Assembly (NCBI RefSeq): GCF_914767665.1
Contig: NC_059501.1
Span: 80,016,798-80,080,797, forward strand
Direction: 5' to 3'
From: Harmonia axyridis
Lineage: Eukaryota; Arthropoda; Insecta; Coleoptera; Coccinellidae
DNA: 64,000 bases
Part shown: piece by piece, positions 13,701 through 28,600 of the stretch
Layout: each line of letters opens with the position of its first letter
Numbering within the stretch: the first letter of the stretch is position 1
Program-made: the position numbers and the translations under genes
The notes under the pieces: generated by a model
Told to the model about the DNA's origin: nothing
The model's database searches: none
What the model saw: the letters and a program-made list of their open reading frames with translations, nothing else

Positions 13701-16663
13701 AAGTAGCTATACTCACAACGCAATATCTCACGAACCAATGGTCGGACTGCTGTCAAATTCTGACACGTATCGTTTGAAGGTTGCTACTAACTAAAAATCA
13801 TATGGATTTAATACTAGCACCGCTATCTGTGCATCAAACCGGGGTCTTTTCAATTGGCCCAATATTGATGAAATATCGAGTAACCAGATTTTCTAAAAAC
13901 CTTTTAATTTTAGAAGACAATATTCTTCAATAAATTTCAGAACATTATTACACATATAAATAATAAAATTCCAGTTAAACTCGAGCAATATATTTTCCAC
14001 CGATTAAGTGTTGCAGCATCACCTCCAATAGTGGGATATTATGTACATCTTCATAATCTCCAATCATCTACGCATTCCAATCTAATTGTCCAGCAATCTT
14101 CTCCAGTAAAGCAATTTTTTTCACGATCGTTTACGTTTGCCAATGTGTTAATCCTAATGAAACTGGGTTAAAGTTCTCACGACCGCTGATGTTGCATAAC
14201 CATTGTTATCACTAATTCATTCATCAAGTCAAGCAACACCTTAGGCCGTTCTTACACGCCTTACTTGTCCCTGATGCTGTAAACACGTTAGTATTAACGT
14301 AATGCGCCCATTCGAGAAATGCTTTATAGCACGTGTCCTCAGCTAATGTAGATCAATAATCGATAAATTCTAGGTGTTTGTTGCTCGCCGCATTGTTGAT
14401 GTAATAGCGCATTAATTTTTATTTTTTGGCTTATCTTTGATACCTATACAGGGTGGTTCTGATTTTAGTGCAATAACTTTGGCGTTGAACAGAACAACTC
14501 TTTTCATGAAAAAAATTCCTATAAACATTTATCCTAACAATCTTCGATTTCGAGATACAAGGTGTTAAAAATTGAAAAAAAAATGTTCTAATTTTAACTC
14601 ATTTCATTCATTGTTTCAATTTTTAGGTATTGTAGTCTTGATAATATGTTGTTTCGTATTAGGTAAGTGTCTCTTTCGAAAATTATCCAGTGACTTAGAT
14701 ATATCGAGTCGTTTCTCATTGAAAATCTACACAATTTTTCTATTTTGAAAAGGTCTCCTACATTTTGTTCATAGAAAATACTATTTTCGAGATGGTCGAG
14801 TAAAAAGCAAATACTATCCACAAAAATTGATTTTTCAAATTCTCCCATAAGTGATAAATGAAAGTACAAAAATTGGCGTAGCATATTACAACGCTTTTAA
14901 TTCAATTGAACATTTCAGAAAGAGAATTCATCAGACACTTAAACAATAAAAAATATACGCACCTTTTTCTAAACATTACATTATTTAGACTTCAATATCA
15001 AAATTTGAAACAAAGAATATATTAATGCTGGAGTTATAAATAAACCATCGATTTTTTTTCAAACTTTAACACCCTGTATCTTCAAGACGAAGGTTGTTAG
15101 TGTATATTTCATATCAATTTTTTTTCATAAAAAAGTTGTTCTATCCGACGCCAAAGTTATTGCACCGAAATCTGGACAACCCTGTATATTGAATTCACTC
15201 TGAAACTGTGCTATTAGCTTATTAATTAAGGTGGTTTCAATATTTCATGATGAAATATATACAGAATATATATATGGATTACATATTATCACATATATAC
15301 GAGGCTATGATACAAATGTATTCTCAAAGGAACGAAAGAATCTCCAAAAAACCTTGATATCAAATTCTTCGTCATTAGTCTGAATGCAGTTTTTGATGTA
15401 TAACTCTGACGACATTAGTGTAACTGTAATGAGATCTCGAGGGAAACAATTTTTTATAGCTATTCGATGAGTTTTAGTAACAGAATTTAACAAATTATGA
15501 ACATTATCAACATTTTACTATGAAATTGACAATTCTGCAAGAATCCCGTAAACGATTGCTAGCAGTAAACATGGTTTTATGTTTCATTGTCTGGTTATTA
15601 ACTTTCTGTGAAGAATAATTCAGCGGGAATGCCTGTAAGTGTTCTTGAAACCTCATTTTTTCAATGTATAGGGTGAGTCTCTGACTTTTTTGGCTGATAT
15701 CCTTTCGATCCTTGCTTCAAATATTCGATCAACTTATGGTAATTATTCCTTTTATTGGGAGGGACATCTGTCGGTTGCATTTTGTAATGCTCATAAAATT
15801 ACACGTTTGAATATTTTCATGCGTTCGTTGCCTCATCCAAGAGAGTACGCCTCCTAATTATTTATGGAAAATAATTCCATTCGAATGGCTTGGCAGAAGC
15901 CGATCCTTCTTACCCAATTTTGCAGTTTATACTCCAACGTTTCTATCGCTCAATTCAACAAACATTTCTATAAATTATTTTTGGTTCGTTATTTTCAATA
16001 ATGTCCAGAGCTTTTACGAAATTACCGAAAGCTATTCGCATGAAATTTGGCCCAAAAATTAATTTTTATACCGCATTGATCTTCTCCATTTGAGAATATG
16101 ATCCATGAATCAAATTTCGAAAAAAAAAGGGTTTGTAAAAGCCTTTGAGGTCGTTTCATTGACCGACACATAATACTAAGTTGTTTTGAATGGTTTAAAA
16201 TTGATTTCTCAAGTGGAAGTTTTGAAATTTTTGATCAAAAATGTTTTCTCTACCCCAGTAGTCTTGGAAACGATATTTTTATTTGGAAAATTAGTGTTAA
16301 AATTAACCCTTGTCTAGTGAATCGACCTTGAAGTTAATACCCTGAATGTACGAAAAATTTTTAATCTTATTAAGTTTTTGTAGCTTCTTATATAGGGTGT
16401 TTTTTTCCGAGGTATATAACTTTAACTTAGCATTACTGTTCAAGATGGCGACCGATTTGACAGCTGTCTAGTGATTTATTCTCAGTTTGGTATTCATCAC
16501 GCCTGAACAACACTTGCAAATAGTGCAATTTAATTTCGAAAATAATGGTTCTGTGCGGAATACGTATCACGCACTACGTTCATTTTATTTTGTTTAGCGA
16601 TGAAGTGTACTTCTGGTTGAATGGCTACGTCAATAAACAAAACTGCCTCATTTGGAGTGAAGC

Positions 16664-16694
<31 letters not shown>

Positions 16695-19600
16695 TATCCC
16701 AACATTTATCCTCAAGTGTATGTCGAAACACCGTTACATCCAGAAAAACTGACTTTTTGGTGCGCTTTATGGGCTGGTGGAATCTTTGGTCCGTACTTCT
16801 TCAAAAACGATGATGGCCAGAACGTTACAGTCAATGGTAATCGGTATAGAGCCATGATTACTAACTTATTCATTCCTGAATTGAACAACCATGATGTCCA
16901 GGACGGCGCAACATGTCACACAGCTCGTGCCACAATCGATTAATTGAAAGATACGTTTGTTGACCGCCTAATTTCACGTTTTGGACCTGTGAATTGGCCT
17001 CCAAGATCTTGTGATTTAACACCGCTAGACTACTTTCTGTGGGGCTATGTGAAGTCATTGGTCTATGCGGATAAGCCACAAACCCTTGACCAATTGGAAG
17101 ACAACATTCGCCGTGTTATTGCCGATATACGGCCACAAATGTTGGAAAAAGTCATCGAAAATTGGACGTCCAAATTGGACTACATCCGAGCCAGCCGTGG
17201 CGGTTATATGCCAGAAATCATATTTAAAATGTAATGCCACAAGATTATCTTGCGGATGAATAAAATTCATGTCAATCGAATAATCCATCGTTGTTTCATT
17301 GCAATTTAAAGTTCTATAGCTCTAAAAAAAACACCCTTCAGAACGAAAATATCATCAAATAATTAACCACCGGACATTTCAATCTCAATAATTAATAAAA
17401 CAACGCTTTCCTTATAATTAAGATATTCATAATACCCAATGTCACTCCTCAGTACGTTCGACCATAGAACCGCAACTAAAGCCCGACCTCCACTATGTCA
17501 TTCCAAGAAAGCCCCAACGAAATCACAAATCAAAATTAGAACACCGATAATTTCAAAATTCGGTCAGATCGAAGACGCAATGACACACTTATCGTTTCCT
17601 ACGAAACAACCAGTACAGCGTGACGTATGTACCAATTGAAAAATATAATCCTTATCGATGTAACTTGCATTTCAAGTGGTAACAAGGGAAGAACAATAGG
17701 TGTGAAGAAATTTGCTGGTCCTACACGCATCAGAGGTTTCATCAGATTGGTTATTGATCGATATTGGTATTGCGATTATTGTTATTAGTTTGTTTTGCAT
17801 TCAGCGATCGAAGGGCCTTATGAAATTGTTGTTGGTTCTATGGTTCAAGGTCGTTTCAAGGACGAAAATGGTGTAAATTGAGTAGAAAGATTCATTGTTT
17901 TATATTAAAAATAATTAATTTTAATAAACGATATACCAAGGAGCACAAAATTGGCTAAGTCAAACTCAAAAGTTTAAGCTTTTGGTTAAGCAACTACCTT
18001 CTATTTCATTGAATGGCTCAAAAATATTAAGCAGATGAAATTATGTATGTAAAAGTTAGCTTCTCTATATTCCAATCATAAAATCTATTAATTAACACTT
18101 GAAGTTTTTATTGACTTATCTATAGAGAAGTCGTTAATAATTCATTATGAAAAATCATTAAGTTCGAATATTAATTTTCAATTTATCACAGTGGGATCCA
18201 GAGCTGAATTTTTTATTTGCAGATTAAATAATAACAAAACATATTTCTTAATAGCATTTGAATATCTGAAAGCTCATGAAAAACATTTTGCGTTATTCTC
18301 TATTCGTATTTTGTGATGCTATCTGTTGATATCTATGCGACAGAAAAGACCTAGAGAATAAATATTTTCAAGTTGCGTTTAAGGCCTACATGAGTTCATT
18401 TTAGTTCATCAATGGACCAAATATGCCAAATGGTTTCGTGGTGCCATTTTTCTCTGTCAATCTTTAACTTCCCATTATAAGAAGTGTTTTTTTAAAGCTA
18501 TAAAACTTTAAATTGCAATAAAACAACGATGGATTATTCGATTGACATGAATTTTATTTATCCGCAAGATAATCTTGTGGCATTACATTTTAAATATGAT
18601 TTCTGGCATTCGACCGCCACGGCTGGCTCGGATGTAGTCCAATCTGAACGTCCAATTTTCGATGACTTTTTCCAACATTTGTGGCCGTATATCGGCAATA
18701 ACACGGCGAATGTTGTCTTCTAAATGGTCAAGGGTTTGTGGCTTATCCGCATAGATCAATGACATAGCCCCACAGAAAGTAGTCTAGCGGTGTTAAATCA
18801 CAAGATCTTGGAGGCCAATTCACAGGTCCAAAACAAGAAATTAGGCGGTCACCAAACGTGTCTTTCAATAAATCGATTGTGGCACGAGCTGTGTGACATG
18901 TTGCGCCGTCTTGTTGGAACCACAGCTCCTGGACATCATGGTTGTTCAATTCAGGAATGAAAAAGTTAGTAATCATGGCTCTATACCGATCACCATTGAC
19001 TGTAACGTTCTGGCCATCATCGTTTTTGAAGAAGTACGGACCAATGATTCCACCAGCCCATAAAGCGCACCAAACAGTCAGTTTTTCTAGATGTAACAAT
19101 GTTTCGACATACACTTGAGGATTAGCTTCACTCCAAATGCGGCAGTTTTGTTTGTTGACTACGCCATTCAACCAGAAGTGCGCTTCATCGCTGAACAAAA
19201 TTCGCTTATGAAAATCGGGAACAACGGCAATCTCATTTTGGGCCCATTCGACGAATCTACGCCTTACTTCATGATCGTTTGGCTTCAATTCTTGCACGAG
19301 TTGGATTTTGTAAGAACGCAAACCAAGATCCTTCCGCAAAATCTTCCATAAAGTGGATGGACACAGATCCAATTCCTGTGCTCGATGGCGGATAGACTCA
19401 TTCGGGTCTTCCTCAATGCTACGCTCTACAGAAGCAATAGCTTCTTCTGTACGCACCGTACGGCTTCTCTGAGGATGCGAGTTATCAATAAGAGTAAAAG
19501 TGGTACGAAAACGTTCCATGGTTAATCGAATTAACTGGTCTGATGGACGATTTTGTCGACGAAAAAATGGACGTAATGCGCGATACGTATTCCGCACAGA

Positions 19601-22600
19601 ACCATTATTTTCGAACTTCCTGTTTTTTGTAGTCTATAAAATCATAAACTACAACATGGAATCTTAAATCTTTCTGATTTATCACGATACGGTATTGCAT
19701 AAACTACACTACCTACAGCTCATTCTACACATAGCTATCTACCGTTCCGTTTCTACAATATTCACCAGAATAGGAAGTGACAGTCAACAATCTATCAATT
19801 AAGTCACACCCCATATCTGATATAGATTTCTCCGATACAACACAATGACATAATTAAAAAAAATATCTTATAAATAAGTGTTGCCTATCCGGAAAGTAAT
19901 GAATAATTACAATCGTCTAAGACCGATAACTCCCTGTTTTGAACGAAACCTTCCTTGACCTTTTCATTTCTCCTGCCTTCCAAGGCTAGAGTCGATTAAG
20001 GAAACAAATAATACGCTTTTAATAACGATCGAATTTATCGCTCTCATCGGCTGTTTATTCAGGAATATCGATTTTTTAATCAAGGACGGCTGTCTACGGT
20101 TGTCGGTTCGTAAATTCGAGTGGCTTGGAAAAGGGTACGAGGCGGAAGAACTGCAATTTTTTTTTTTTTGCGTAAACTTGTTTGGTGGATGTATGTGAGA
20201 AGTTAATGGGTGACAGTCGGGGAGAATAATTCGAAAGTTCATTGTGAACGAGTCGACTGAATGTCGACAAGGTAAAGGGATAAGTTTACGTGTTGAAAAT
20301 ATTATATTAAATTAGTGGACCCAGCAGACGTCTTGTAGAATACTTTTTCTTCAGTTATTTCGAAGACAAGAATGTATCCACCTTGATTCTTTTGAATGCA
20401 GAACTATTTCTGTAGTTCAACAGGTTGACATCGATTGTCAAAGTGTCAAAACTAGGGAATTCAATCCCGCAATTGCGGAATCTATGCGGGATCTGCGGGA
20501 TTCCATATTAAAATTGCATGTTAGACAATGAGAGCGCAAACGTCATTTGAAACGTCCCAGAAAGCAATAAGCCAATCATAAGTTACAGACGAAGATGCAA
20601 CACTAGTTACTGTTGAAACTACACTACGATTCATGATCAGCATTTTGAAAAGTCAATTTAATTCGGCTTGAGTTAAGAAATGGTTAAAGCTTTATTCCCT
20701 AGAATAAAAGAGCGCCGTTTATTAATGACAAGTATGGTACCGTATTTAGAAAACCCAGGCAAATACCTGGAATTTTTGGGAAACAGTCAATGTCTACAAA
20801 TGGCCAAGAAGATACATTTGTACTTCATAGCAAATCAATGTACCGAAATGAAATTATTAAGAGTTCGGCAAGAATAGAGGACTTTAGGAGACAAAACACA
20901 ATCCCAAACCGAAGACCATTACACTTATGCTGATAAGGATGAGGTACACACATTATTTCAGAAATTATAGGTAAAAATCTGAAATTTCCGAAAAAAAAAT
21001 GGATGAAATTCCCGAGGCTGCAACTTCTCCTGGACGTAAGCTACGCCCTTGAAACCTCACTTTGTTTCAGATCAGAACCCGATGTTCAAAAAACGTTTCT
21101 ATTTGAGGGGTCTATGACGAATAATTTAGGAAATATAACAATTTTTGGTGGAAATTCAATTTTTTCTTCAATATCGAGTTCGAATTTCTTCAAAACTGTG
21201 AGGTCTACGCAAAATCAATGAGCAGTGCAAGAATTGACGATTCCTGATTAGCCAAATTTCGATCACACCTGAAAAATTATTCGTCCAAAATTTTCGTAAA
21301 ATTTTCCATACCTAACCCTTAGAAAATTGAAAAGAATTAAAATTTCCTTCATGGGACTATTGTATCATTTTATTGATTTATAAGACTATGTAGATCACGA
21401 AAATGCTTGCAGTTCGGCGATTAGTACATTATTTCAGAAATTATAGGTAAAAATCTGAAATTTTTGAAAGAGATTAATATTTTACGCAGATAAAAATAAC
21501 AATTTCAATCTTGTTGCAAAGTTTCTCGTTTATATAATCCTTAGAAAAATAAATAAGCCAGTCACATCAATATCGACAAAAAACTTATATTTTGCTTTTG
21601 GGCGATTTCAAGCTCCTACAAAATGGAAAATCCAAGAAAAACATCGTAAGAAAAATTACCAATATAATCGTAACAAAAGATTTGAGAAGACAGGATTTTA
21701 CATCATATATATTATCTAAAATAAAAATTCGAATGTTCATGTCAAATTCTAAGATCCCTATAAGAAGAAAGACATGAGAGATTTTTTGTCCCAAATTGAA
21801 CAGGCAATTCAAAAATGATTTTCAATGAAAATATCTCTGTGACACCTATTTGTCTTTCAAAAACTTGAGAGCGATAAACAGGTTTTAAAAAACTTTATCA
21901 CCCCATACAAAGCATTTTCGTACCAAAGTTATATAGAACTGTAATTTTTCATACAGAACCCCTGAAAGTTTGTCGCAATTATTCACTAACACCCTATATA
22001 TCTATACAGTTTTAAGATTCACAACGGCGCATGAATGAACAATCAGCTCAAAAGCTCCTGATGCCAAGTCAGATATTTTCTTAAATTTTTTTTATGCGCA
22101 AATATTGAACCAAAATCACAGAATCCTCGCTACAAATTGGTTCTCCTCGATTACGTTCACGCAATGAACTTTGAAGTCTGTTTCCAAAGCCGGTGTTTTA
22201 CGTAATTGATTGCTTTCCAATCAATCCGTTTGTAATAATGAAATCGCTAATTATAGATTTAGATTTATAGTTAATTCGTCAGAGTTTAACACACAGATGA
22301 ATGATTTATTATTATTTACGCTATTTTTTTCGACGACTATATTCAATCTGAAGACGTTGGAGCCAACGACCTATACCAATCATTTGAAGTGTTAAATTGA
22401 TTGTAAACAACCTTTAAAAGCAGGTGTCTTCCCGAAATATGGAATTTTCCATTCTGTGGTTTGGAGACTTCAACGAACGGTTAAGCGAGGAACTTAAAAT
22501 TCATGACGCTGCTTCTTTGTTTTACCTATACATTGTTATTGAAGTACGTTTTACTGATCGATGATTTCATTTTGATTTAAGATCAACATTTTGTCTTTAG

Positions 22601-25600
22601 AAGCATGTAGCATTCTTAATTTATCTACCTACTTTGCAATCTGTACTGGGTATCTCAATTCTTGGTATTATTCAATTTAAAATCCAAACTAAAAACAATA
22701 CCTAAGTTATATTTCTCATCTACGAATGATTAATAATGTAAGTGAGTGTTGCAGTTATAATTTTTGCACTTAAATGCCATATAATTCTTTCTAGAGCTGA
22801 AATCAAGAGGGATTTAAAAACCTTATTTCCTATAACAAAATTAATCCAATATTTTTGTGGAAATTTATTCTGTTTTATTTCATTTGATGAAACTACTGAA
22901 TTCATTAAATAATCTATAAATATCTACTATGAAAAAAAACTCGAAATTTTCAATAACAAACATGTAATATTCGTGTTTTTATATTGAAATGGATCAAAAT
23001 GAAAATTAGTTCATTTGTAATCCTACAGAAATTGTATGAATAGCAATTCCTCTAATTCACTGCGAACCAAAACAAATTACCAATTACCACTCTTAGGACA
23101 AAAAAACGTTACATATTCAAACAAAGATTTGTTTTGAAATCATACTCATTTGCTTTCAATGAAAACCAAAACAAATATATGCCTTACAATACATATTCAA
23201 CGCGCTAAAAATGACGAAATTCAAGAGCAAATCTTGTAATTTAACACAAAAAAACTGAAATATCAACAAACCGCGAATAATACGTTGTTCAAACAACACG
23301 CTGCATTTCTCATAATTTCCCAATATTTCCTAATTCTTCTTTATGGCTCAAAAATAGAAACACAATATAAGAACCCAACCTTGACCAACATTGTTCTACA
23401 GTTATTACATTAGAATTGTGTATCGAGCGTCCTTTCCAAGCTATTGCTCAAATTCAACCAGCTTATTATTTAATTTGACTTCATTAGCAGACCCACATAT
23501 TCCCGAAGATGCAAATCTATAATATAATCGATGATTCCAGCTTATCGCCTAATTGATAATCGAATCTGACAATTATCTACGGGATCTAAAGGTGGAACAC
23601 CCGCGAGGTTCGCAAGGACGGTGATGCCCATTGAACTTTTCGAGATTCACCTTCTTGTTGCGCTCGAGATGGATATGCTCTTTGGCCGGATGAAGTTTCA
23701 AGGCGAAGGCGATCTTATAAATCATCGGACGTCAACTTGTTGGCTCTTAATCACTGCGCCCACGTTTTCATTGAGACATCACAGATCAAGATCGGGAGTG
23801 ATGATGGGTATCAACCTTTAGATGCGCGAGGTCTTGGATCAAATCGTGATCCAATTAAGGCTATTTGTGGTTTTATAGTGTCTTGTTGAGATTTTATAGA
23901 TTCGTGAGGATAGAATTTGTTGATTGGGTCGAATATGTTGATTTTTATCTTCGAAAGATTACAATTACTTGCAAAAATTAGTTGGCTTGCAGAATCAATT
24001 TAATTGGTATTCGTGAAAATTTTATTCCTTATTTACCACTGATGAAATAATTAACATCAATATTTGGAATTTGTAATTGTGAGGTGAGTGCAATAACTTT
24101 GGTGTCGGATAGAACAACTCTTTTTATGAAAAAATATTCAATTGAATGCCATCTGAAAGCGTATTAATACACTACGTCAATTTTTTACTTTCATTAATCA
24201 TTAATGTGAAAAATTAAAAAATTGATTTTTGTAGATTTTCGTGAGTAGGTTTTGCGTTGTACTCAATTATCTCGAAAATGGTACGTTCAGACATTCAGGA
24301 GACCTTTTTTTTTAGTGAAACTCCGTTGATTTCAGAAATGAAATATTTTTTTGAAAAAAAGACAGTGGTGCAGATTTTCAATAGGAAAAGGATCATCGCA
24401 CCCCTATATCTACGCCACTGAATAATTTGGGCAAGCGACATTTACCTTATTCGAAACATTACATTATTTAAACTTCAATTCCTAAAAATTAAAACAATGA
24501 ATGTAATAATAACAGAGTTATAAGTAAAAAACAGATTTTTTTTAAACTTTAATACCCTGTATCTCAAAACGAAGTTTTTTCATGGAAATAGTTGTTCTAT
24601 CCGACGCTAAAGTTATAGAATCAAAATCTTGACCACTCTGTATATTACTGCAGTTGATAGTGGAAATATTTTTCGAAGTTCAAGAGTTTCCAAAAAAATT
24701 ATTGAAAAACTTGAAAGAGTCAGTTCAAATAGCAGATTTTTCAAAATTTTTGAAGATTTTTGGTGACAAAAGAACTGCATTCATTTATAACATCGACCCT
24801 TCTTTGGAATGCTTTTATAGACTGTTTCAATTCAAAAATGTTAGGTATTTTTTTTGGTTGGTCATCTCTGCTGCTTTTATATAGTTACACTTTGGATGGA
24901 ATGTGAATTTACGCTTAAAACCAACTACCCTGTATATGCCAAACAATTATAAAGGGTTTTCCAATTAGCATTGGCATATACCAAATTTTTACGTGGCCCC
25001 AAGAAAAATAGTCTGGAGGTGTTAATTCACAAGATCTCAATGGCCAATCGTGATTACCTTTTCGAAAAATAACACGATCAGGAATTTTTTTGCAAAATTG
25101 CAATTGTTTCGTTTCTTGTGTGGCACGTAGCGCCGTCTTGTTGAAAACGAGCTTTCAATGCATAATACCCAAGATCGGTAAGGAATCGACAAACCTGGGT
25201 TTGTCGAGCTACAGCAGCACTATTCTCAGTATTTCTTGAGCGACGCACACGTTTAGATTTTTCACATCACTAAATTGTCTAAAAAGCTCAAACTTTTCCT
25301 CCATTTTCATTAATGTCAGTCGAGAAGTTTTTATTTGACAAATGTCAAAAAGTGACAGCCGTTCAGATATCGGGCTATTCAAAATCAAACCTCTAATTGG
25401 AAAACCCTGTACTTGTTTGTCATTCGGTGCTCATTTCTATTGCTATATTACATTTCAAGATCATGTACGATGATGGGTACCAACCTTTAGATTTCCGAGG
25501 TTAAAATAAGTATTCAAATGATGAACCAAGATGGGAGTTATTCAGTTATAGGATTATTTAGGTCAATACTGAGGATGTTTGTTTTTCTATTGTGTTTTGT

Positions 25601-28600
25601 TGAAGTTTAATTGGTTTATGAGGAAATGAATAGGTACCTAATAATTAGAGTCTATCGTCCTTTCTTCAATCACTTCATCGTTACACCTTTTCACCAGCGA
25701 TCTATTCAAATGTCATCAGCAGGCATGATATAATCAGTGTTATTCAAGTATGCATTGTTGTGGATGATGATGCGATCTTCAGGAAACGTGGTACCTTGAT
25801 TTTTGATATGCTTTATTATTTATTGGTCTATGATCTGTTCTCAAGTCTCAATTATTGAAATCTGGCAACTGTAAAGAGCGTCTTCAATTCAACCCTGAAT
25901 TTTTCTTATTGTTTTTATTGTTCATATAATATTTTTGGTTTTTATTATCTGATGAAAATGATGCAGATATGATAAAAGTATGTCATACTAGAGACTAGAC
26001 TGAAGATCTTTGAATATGGATGTGCACATTCATTTAGAATTTTTTCAGGTGTTAAAAGTTATATTTCATCCATTTTCACAATTGAAATGTGTTGAATAAA
26101 AAAATTCAAGAATTACATTAAAAAGACGAAATTTGTTGATGTTATTTGACGGAAATGTTGCATAAGTATTACAGCGAAGCATATCTTCATCAGATTTCTA
26201 CAAGTTGTTACGTGGTCAAGGATGAGTCAAGGTCATGTTCACTATATTTTTTTTGTTGGCCGTCATAAACAACGAAAAATGTTTTGAATTTTGAAATAAC
26301 GCGCGTATTTCAGCAAATTTCGTTGATGTTATTCACTTGTTCATGAACAAAAAATATGTTTTGTTCAACTAAACAACAACACCGTACCTGAAGTGAATTT
26401 TCAAGTTCTAAAAAAAGAGGTATTCACACATAAGCAATTACAAATCAAAGACTAACTATCCCCCTCACATTATAATGAATAAATATACAATAATGATCTG
26501 AAAACTCAAAATAAATCTCAAACCAAAAGCAAACACTTAAAATGGGATAGTTTTCAAAACGTTCAAATTTTAACCTATTCTTGAGTAGAAAGAAAAAATC
26601 CAAAAGACTCTGATTTGGTTTTTCTTTAATTTCTACTCATAAGGAAGTTCCTATTTCATTCAATCATTCCGTTTCTTTTCAGGAAGGAAGTATTGGTCCA
26701 GATATCGTCATCAGGCCAATCCCACAGAGACTCAGGAATAAAATTCTCAAAACATACGGAAATAACAGATCGGAAGAAATACCATACAATCCAACAGACG
26801 ATGAAATGTTCCTAGACTCCGATGGTGAACTAAGTTCCGAAGTATCCATAGACACAGGAGTACCAATCAAAAGAAAGAAAATCCATAAGCAACATCACAT
26901 AGTCTACAAGAAGAAGAAAGCCCAACAAGACGATAGTTTCAGTGATTATGGTAAGTCAATTTATCGAATATTTATTCTATGTCTTTATCTCCTTCTTCCT
27001 CATCTCAGCCTTTATGGAACCTGACCATCTGATCAAAAGGCACAAAAGATCGACAAGGTCCTCCAGATCAGATAGGAACAAAAGAGAAGCACCATATACG
27101 ATATATCCTGAGATATTGGTGATTGTGGACTACGATGGCTACAGACTACATGGTGGTGACAACTTGCAGATTAAGAGATACTTTGTATCGTTTTGGAATG
27201 GTGTGGATTTGAGGTACAAGCTGCTGAAAGGACCCAAGATACGTATCAGCATAGCAGGAATCATCATCAGTAGGGTTCGTATGAAATATATTTTGAGTTT
27301 GTCATTTGAAGACGAGCCTTGTCTACTTATTGATATATACTTACTGTCAAAGAAACTGCAACACCTAGAAGGATCTGTTTAAATTTAAAATTTTTTTTTT
27401 GGGGTAACATAGATAGTATAGCAAGGAGTAAATGATTGAAATTTTCAGAAAAAAACGAAGGGTTTACAATTTGTCAATAATGTGTTTTTCCAACGCGATT
27501 ACACTTCCCAACACGTCTAGGTATTGATTCAATGAGATAATATTTTTCTTCTTGAGGGATACTATCCCAAGCTACTTGTACTTCATGTCTCAGAGCCGCC
27601 AAAGTCCTTGAGGGCTGAGGTAAATTTCCAAGCCTTCTACCCACGATGTCCCAAACATGCTCCATGGGAGAAAGATCAATGGATCATGGTAAAATGTTTA
27701 CATGGGTCGCTTCAAAAAAGTTCAAACTAGCTCTGGCAACATGGGGTCGAGCATTAAATTAACGAAAATATTGGATTTTCGAGCCGGTTAAGGTAAAAGG
27801 CAACATATGACTCCACTATTCTTTGAAGGTAACACAGCGCTGTCATGTTACCTCGAATAAAGACTTAAAGTGACTTACTCGCATGTGCAATAGCACCCCA
27901 TACCATAACGCCCACTGTCAGTGTACATGACGCTCAACATCAAGCTGAGGTTCACGTCTTTCTCCCCGACGTCGTCTGATCTTTCTTCGGCCATCATGTG
28001 CACCCAAGGAGATTCAAGATTCATCAGAAAAGACGACCTGATGCCATTCTAAATTCCAATGTTGACGTTCTCTGCACTACTGTAATCGTTGCCGGCGATG
28101 CTCCACTGTCAGAGGTAACACAAGTTGGGATAGAAAATGCTGCAGTCCAAAAGACCTTATTTGAGGGTAAACCGTACGGACAGTTACAGGATGGCCTTGT
28201 TCTCCTAACCACTCATCAGCCAAAGATCGAGTTGTCGCAAATCGGTCTCTAATGGCCATAAGACTTAGACGTCGATCTTGAACTTCATTTGTGCCCCTTC
28301 CACGTCCGGTGCCTACTCTGTTTCGATTTTGGGCCTTATCGAACCACGCTTGACAACATCTCATAACAGTAGTTGAATTTCTATTTGTATGGTTAGCGAT
28401 TTCTTGAAATGACAGCCCCGCCTCACATAGACCAATATTTCGACTTCTTTCAAATTCACTTAGCTGGCGATAAATTCCTCGTACATGTGCTCTAGACATT
28501 TTAACAACAACTAAACATCGACTTTGAATCTCCTCGAATAGCTGGTTTGTTATAAAATTTGAAGAAATTGCGAAAAACGACTACAATATTCAATATTTGA

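Noticed and set aside
26942..27382. A 146-codon continuous frame taken as one protein
   Set aside because: It runs through the 58-bp intron 26951-27008 and past the donor at 27275 into a transposon end; the spliced exon model fits the family better.
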